Both the position numbers and the translations under genes were made by a program. From NCBI GenBank assembly GCA_910585135.1, contig CAJUEB010000119.1, forward strand, positions 1-7,063: a DNA stretch of 7,063 bases. Reading direction: 5' to 3'. The stretch comes from an uncultured Eubacteriales bacterium (GTDB taxonomy: Bacteria; Bacillota; Clostridia; Peptostreptococcales; Anaerovoracaceae). The notes below the pieces were generated by a model. The model did not search any database, had not been told where the DNA came from, and saw nothing but the letters and a program-made list of their open reading frames with translations. Shown piece by piece: positions 4,737 to 7,063 of the stretch. Each line of letters starts with the position of its first letter. Position 1 is the first letter of the stretch.

Positions 4737-7063
4737 TTAAAACAAGCTGATCTGCGCAGTCTCCGGCAGTCCTTCCAAAACACCGTGCTGCCGCATTTCA
4801 TCCAACGCGGTTTTATTGATCTTGCCGCGCTCGCTGATATCCTCCACCGTCTCATACGGTCTCTTCTGGTACTCCTCCCAGAAGGTCGTAGCAGCGCCTT
4901 CGCCAACGCCCGTGATTGCGACAAACGGCAGCAGAACCTTTCCCTCCCAGGAAAGAAACCGCAAACTATCGGAAACACCGAGCCTTGCAGGAGCAAATTC
5001 ATACCCCCGCGAACACATCTCGTAAGCCACCTCAAGGACAGGCAGCTCATCCTCTTCCTTCTTCGCCGCATCCTTCCCTTTTTTTATGATCTCATCCATC
5101 CGCGCCGCGATCGCATCGATGCCCTTGAGCATCACCTTTTCATCAAAATAAGCCGCCTTTGCCGTAAAATACACCGCATAGAACTCCACGGGATAATAAA
5201 CTTTATAATATGCGATCCGGGCGGACATCATCACGTAAGCGACCGCATGTGCCCGCGGGAACATATACTTAATCTTCTTGCAGGAATCGATGTACCAGTC
5301 AGGAACATCGTTTTCGCGCATCAGCTTTTCCTGCTCCTCCGTCAGGCCTTTTCCCTTTCGCACCTTTTCCATGATGGTGAAGGCGTCCTTGTTCGGCAAA
5401 CCCTTTTGGCGCAGGTAATTCATGATGTCATCCCGCGTGGCGATGGCCTCCTTCATCGTGGCAACGCCGTTTACGATCAGCTCCTGGGCATTGCCGAGCC
5501 ATACATCCGTACCGTGGGACAGCCCGGCGATCCGCACCAGCTCCTCGAAGCTTTCCGGCTTGATATCGTCCAGCATCTGACGCACGAATTTCGTGCCGAA
5601 TTCAGGGATTCCGTAGCTGCCATGGGTAAATTTATAATCCGGGTTCTTAATATCAAGTCCTTCGATGCCGATGAAGATCGTCATCACCTTTTCATCCTTG
5701 ATCGGCACCTTCAGCGGATCTACCCCGGTCATGTCCTGAAGCTGCCTGATCATGGACGGCGCATCGTGTCCCAGGATATCCAGCTTCAAAAGGTTCTGGT
5801 CAATGGAATGGTAATCAAAATGCGTCGTGATGATATCGGACTTCACATCGTTGGCCGGATGCTGCACCGGGCAGAATTCATAGATTTCATGCCCCCGCGG
5901 GACGATGATGATGCCGCCGGGATGCTGGCCGGAGGTCTTGCGCACGCCTTCACAGCAAGAGGTCAGACGATCGAGTTCAAAGCGGTTCACCTCGATCTCC
6001 CGCTCTTCAAAGTATTTGGCGACATAGCCGAAAGCAGTCTTATCCTTGATCGTACCGATCGTACCCGCCTTATAGACGTTTTCCGGACCGAAAATTTCCT
6101 CTACATATTTCTGGGCCGTCGCCTGGTATTCCCCTGCAAAGTTCAGGTCGATATCCGGCTCTTTATTCGCTTCAAAGCCCAAAAAAGTTTCAAACGGGAT
6201 CGTAAAGCCTTCCTTGTTGTAAGGCGTCCCGCACACAGGACAGCGCTTATCCGGCATATCCACGCCACAGTCGTATGTTTCGGCATCGCCCCATTCCAGA
6301 TTCTTGCAGTTTGGGCAAAGATAATGCGCCGGAAGCGGGTTTACCTCGGTAATCCCGGACATCGTCGCCGCAAAGGAAGAACCCACCGACCCCCTCGAGC
6401 CTACCAGGTATCCATCCTCCAGCGATTTTTTTACCAGCATTTCAGCGGAGCGGTACATGACCGCATAGCCGTTATCGATGATAGAATTCAGCTCCTTGTC
6501 CAAACGCGTCCTGATTTCCACAGGCAGAGGCGAACCGTACATATCCGCCGCACGCTCCTCACAGGCTTTGCGAAGGTCATCCTCCGCCCCATCGATCTTA
6601 GGCGGAAACTTTCCGGCGGGCACCGGCATCATCGGCTCGATCATATCGGCGATTTTATTCGGATTTTCGACGACCACCTGATAAGCGGTTTCCTCACCCA
6701 GGTACATGAATTCCTCCATCATCTCCTGGGTGGTCCTGAAATACAGGCCTTCATCGCCTTCCACATCCTTAAATCCCTGGCCTGCCATGAGGATTCTCCT
6801 GTAAAGGGCTTCCTCTTCGTCGAAATAATGAGCGTCGCAGGTCGCCACGACCGGTTTTCCGTACTGCTTGCCCAGCGCGACGATTTTACGGTTGTTTTCC
6901 CGCAGCTCCTCCTCGCTTTTCACATAGCCGCCTTCTAAAAGAAACCTGTTATTAATGAGCGGCTGTATTTCCAGATAATCATAAAAGCCGACAAGCCGCT
7001 CAATTTCCGCATCGCTTTCCTTATTCAGAATCGCCCGGTATATTTCGCCCGCCTCACAGGCAG
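4737..7063 (-). CDS. polC: DNA polymerase III PolC-type, alpha subunit (C-terminal 774 residues; start lies beyond the right edge)
   Basis: This is the replicative DNA polymerase of Bacillota. The family is about 1,440 residues long, so roughly the first 660-700 (N-terminal region, OB fold, proofreading exonuclease, first part of PHP) are missing. Numbering from the first full codon, residues 1-90 are the end of the PHP domain (CEAGEIYRAI, then KPVVATCDAHYFD and YRRILMAGQGFKD). Next come GSRGSVGSSFAA (about 221-232) and a zinc site with CPNC (249-252) and CPVC (274-277). The catalytic aspartates are expected in PDIDLNF (303 and 305) and LLKLDILGHD (428). SHGTDVWLGNAQELI (515-529) and FPRAHAVAYV (601-610) are conserved polymerase segments. 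The protein ends in QISLF (770-774), a canonical beta-clamp-binding motif, so the C-terminus is intact. HDAP replaces the HDDP common after LDILG, next to but not at the expected catalytic residue. The stop is TAA at 4739-4737, and a terminator follows. Confidence 0.97.
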   Translation of the reverse strand, partial: ACEAGEIYRAILNKESDAEIERLVGFYDYLEIQPLINNRFLLEGGYVKSEEELRENNRKIVALGKQYGKPVVATCDAHYFDEEEALYRRILMAGQGFKDVEGDEGLYFRTTQEMMEEFMYLGEETAYQVVVENPNKIADMIEPMMPVPAGKFPPKIDGAEDDLRKACEERAADMYGSPLPVEIRTRLDKELNSIIDNGYAVMYRSAEMLVKKSLEDGYLVGSRGSVGSSFAATMSGITEVNPLPAHYLCPNCKNLEWGDAETYDCGVDMPDKRCPVCGTPYNKEGFTIPFETFLGFEANKEPDIDLNFAGEYQATAQKYVEEIFGPENVYKAGTIGTIKDKTAFGYVAKYFEEREIEVNRFELDRLTSCCEGVRKTSGQHPGGIIIVPRGHEIYEFCPVQHPANDVKSDIITTHFDYHSIDQNLLKLDILGHDAPSMIRQLQDMTGVDPLKVPIKDEKVMTIFIGIEGLDIKNPDYKFTHGSYGIPEFGTKFVRQMLDDIKPESFEELVRIAGLSHGTDVWLGNAQELIVNGVATMKEAIATRDDIMNYLRQKGLPNKDAFTIMEKVRKGKGLTEEQEKLMRENDVPDWYIDSCKKIKYMFPRAHAVAYVMMSARIAYYKVYYPVEFYAVYFTAKAAYFDEKVMLKGIDAIAARMDEIIKKGKDAAKKEEDELPVLEVAYEMCSRGYEFAPARLGVSDSLRFLSWEGKVLLPFVAITGVGEGAATTFWEEYQKRPYETVEDISERGKINKTALDEMRQHGVLEGLPETAQISLF

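Noticed and set aside
4536..6938. An 800-codon open frame on the plus strand
   Set aside because: It lies opposite polC, whose conserved motifs are unmistakable on the minus strand. Its protein is rich in His, Arg and Ile/Leu in the manner of an antisense shadow, with no recognisable domain.

Overview
The window comes from a Gram-positive, low-to-mid-GC bacterium of the Bacillota, most likely an anaerobic member of the Clostridia. The main evidence is a PolC-type DNA polymerase III (a Bacillota hallmark), strong AGGAGG ribosome binding sites, a consensus sigma-A promoter, candidate Spo0A boxes and intrinsic terminators. Coding DNA is roughly half G+C. The large intergenic stretch around 3260-3540 is clearly more A+T rich. 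All four supported genes lie on the minus strand, so transcription runs from high to low coordinates. No RNA gene, CRISPR array or intact mobile element was seen.

In transcription order: (1) 7063-4737 is the C-terminal 774 codons of polC, the replicative polymerase, ending in a beta-clamp-binding tail and followed by a perfect hairpin terminator at 4561-4582. (2) 4481-3636 is a complete 281-residue protein of the tocopherol cyclase-like family. (3) 3635-2879 is a 757-bp stretch without a convincing gene. It holds a regular array of TTCTCT/AGAGAA inverted pairs (3265-3536), a strong minus-strand terminator (3009-3042), a palindrome resembling paired Spo0A boxes (2977-2999) and a good promoter (2927-2955). 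(4) 2878-2030 is a 282-residue polytopic membrane protein of unrecognised family. (5) 1983-1 is the first 661 residues of a secreted DNRLRE-domain protein of the RHS/wall-associated type. It continues past the left edge.

Genes 4 and 5 are 46 nt apart with no terminator between them and probably form one transcription unit. That unit is insulated upstream by the 3009-3042 terminator and driven by the 2927-2955 promoter. A membrane protein therefore appears to be co-expressed with a giant secreted surface protein whose C-terminus, where any toxin or adhesin tip would lie, is outside the window. polC and the tocopherol cyclase-like gene look like separate housekeeping and metabolic units. The least explained items are the repeat array and the membrane protein/DNRLRE pair.
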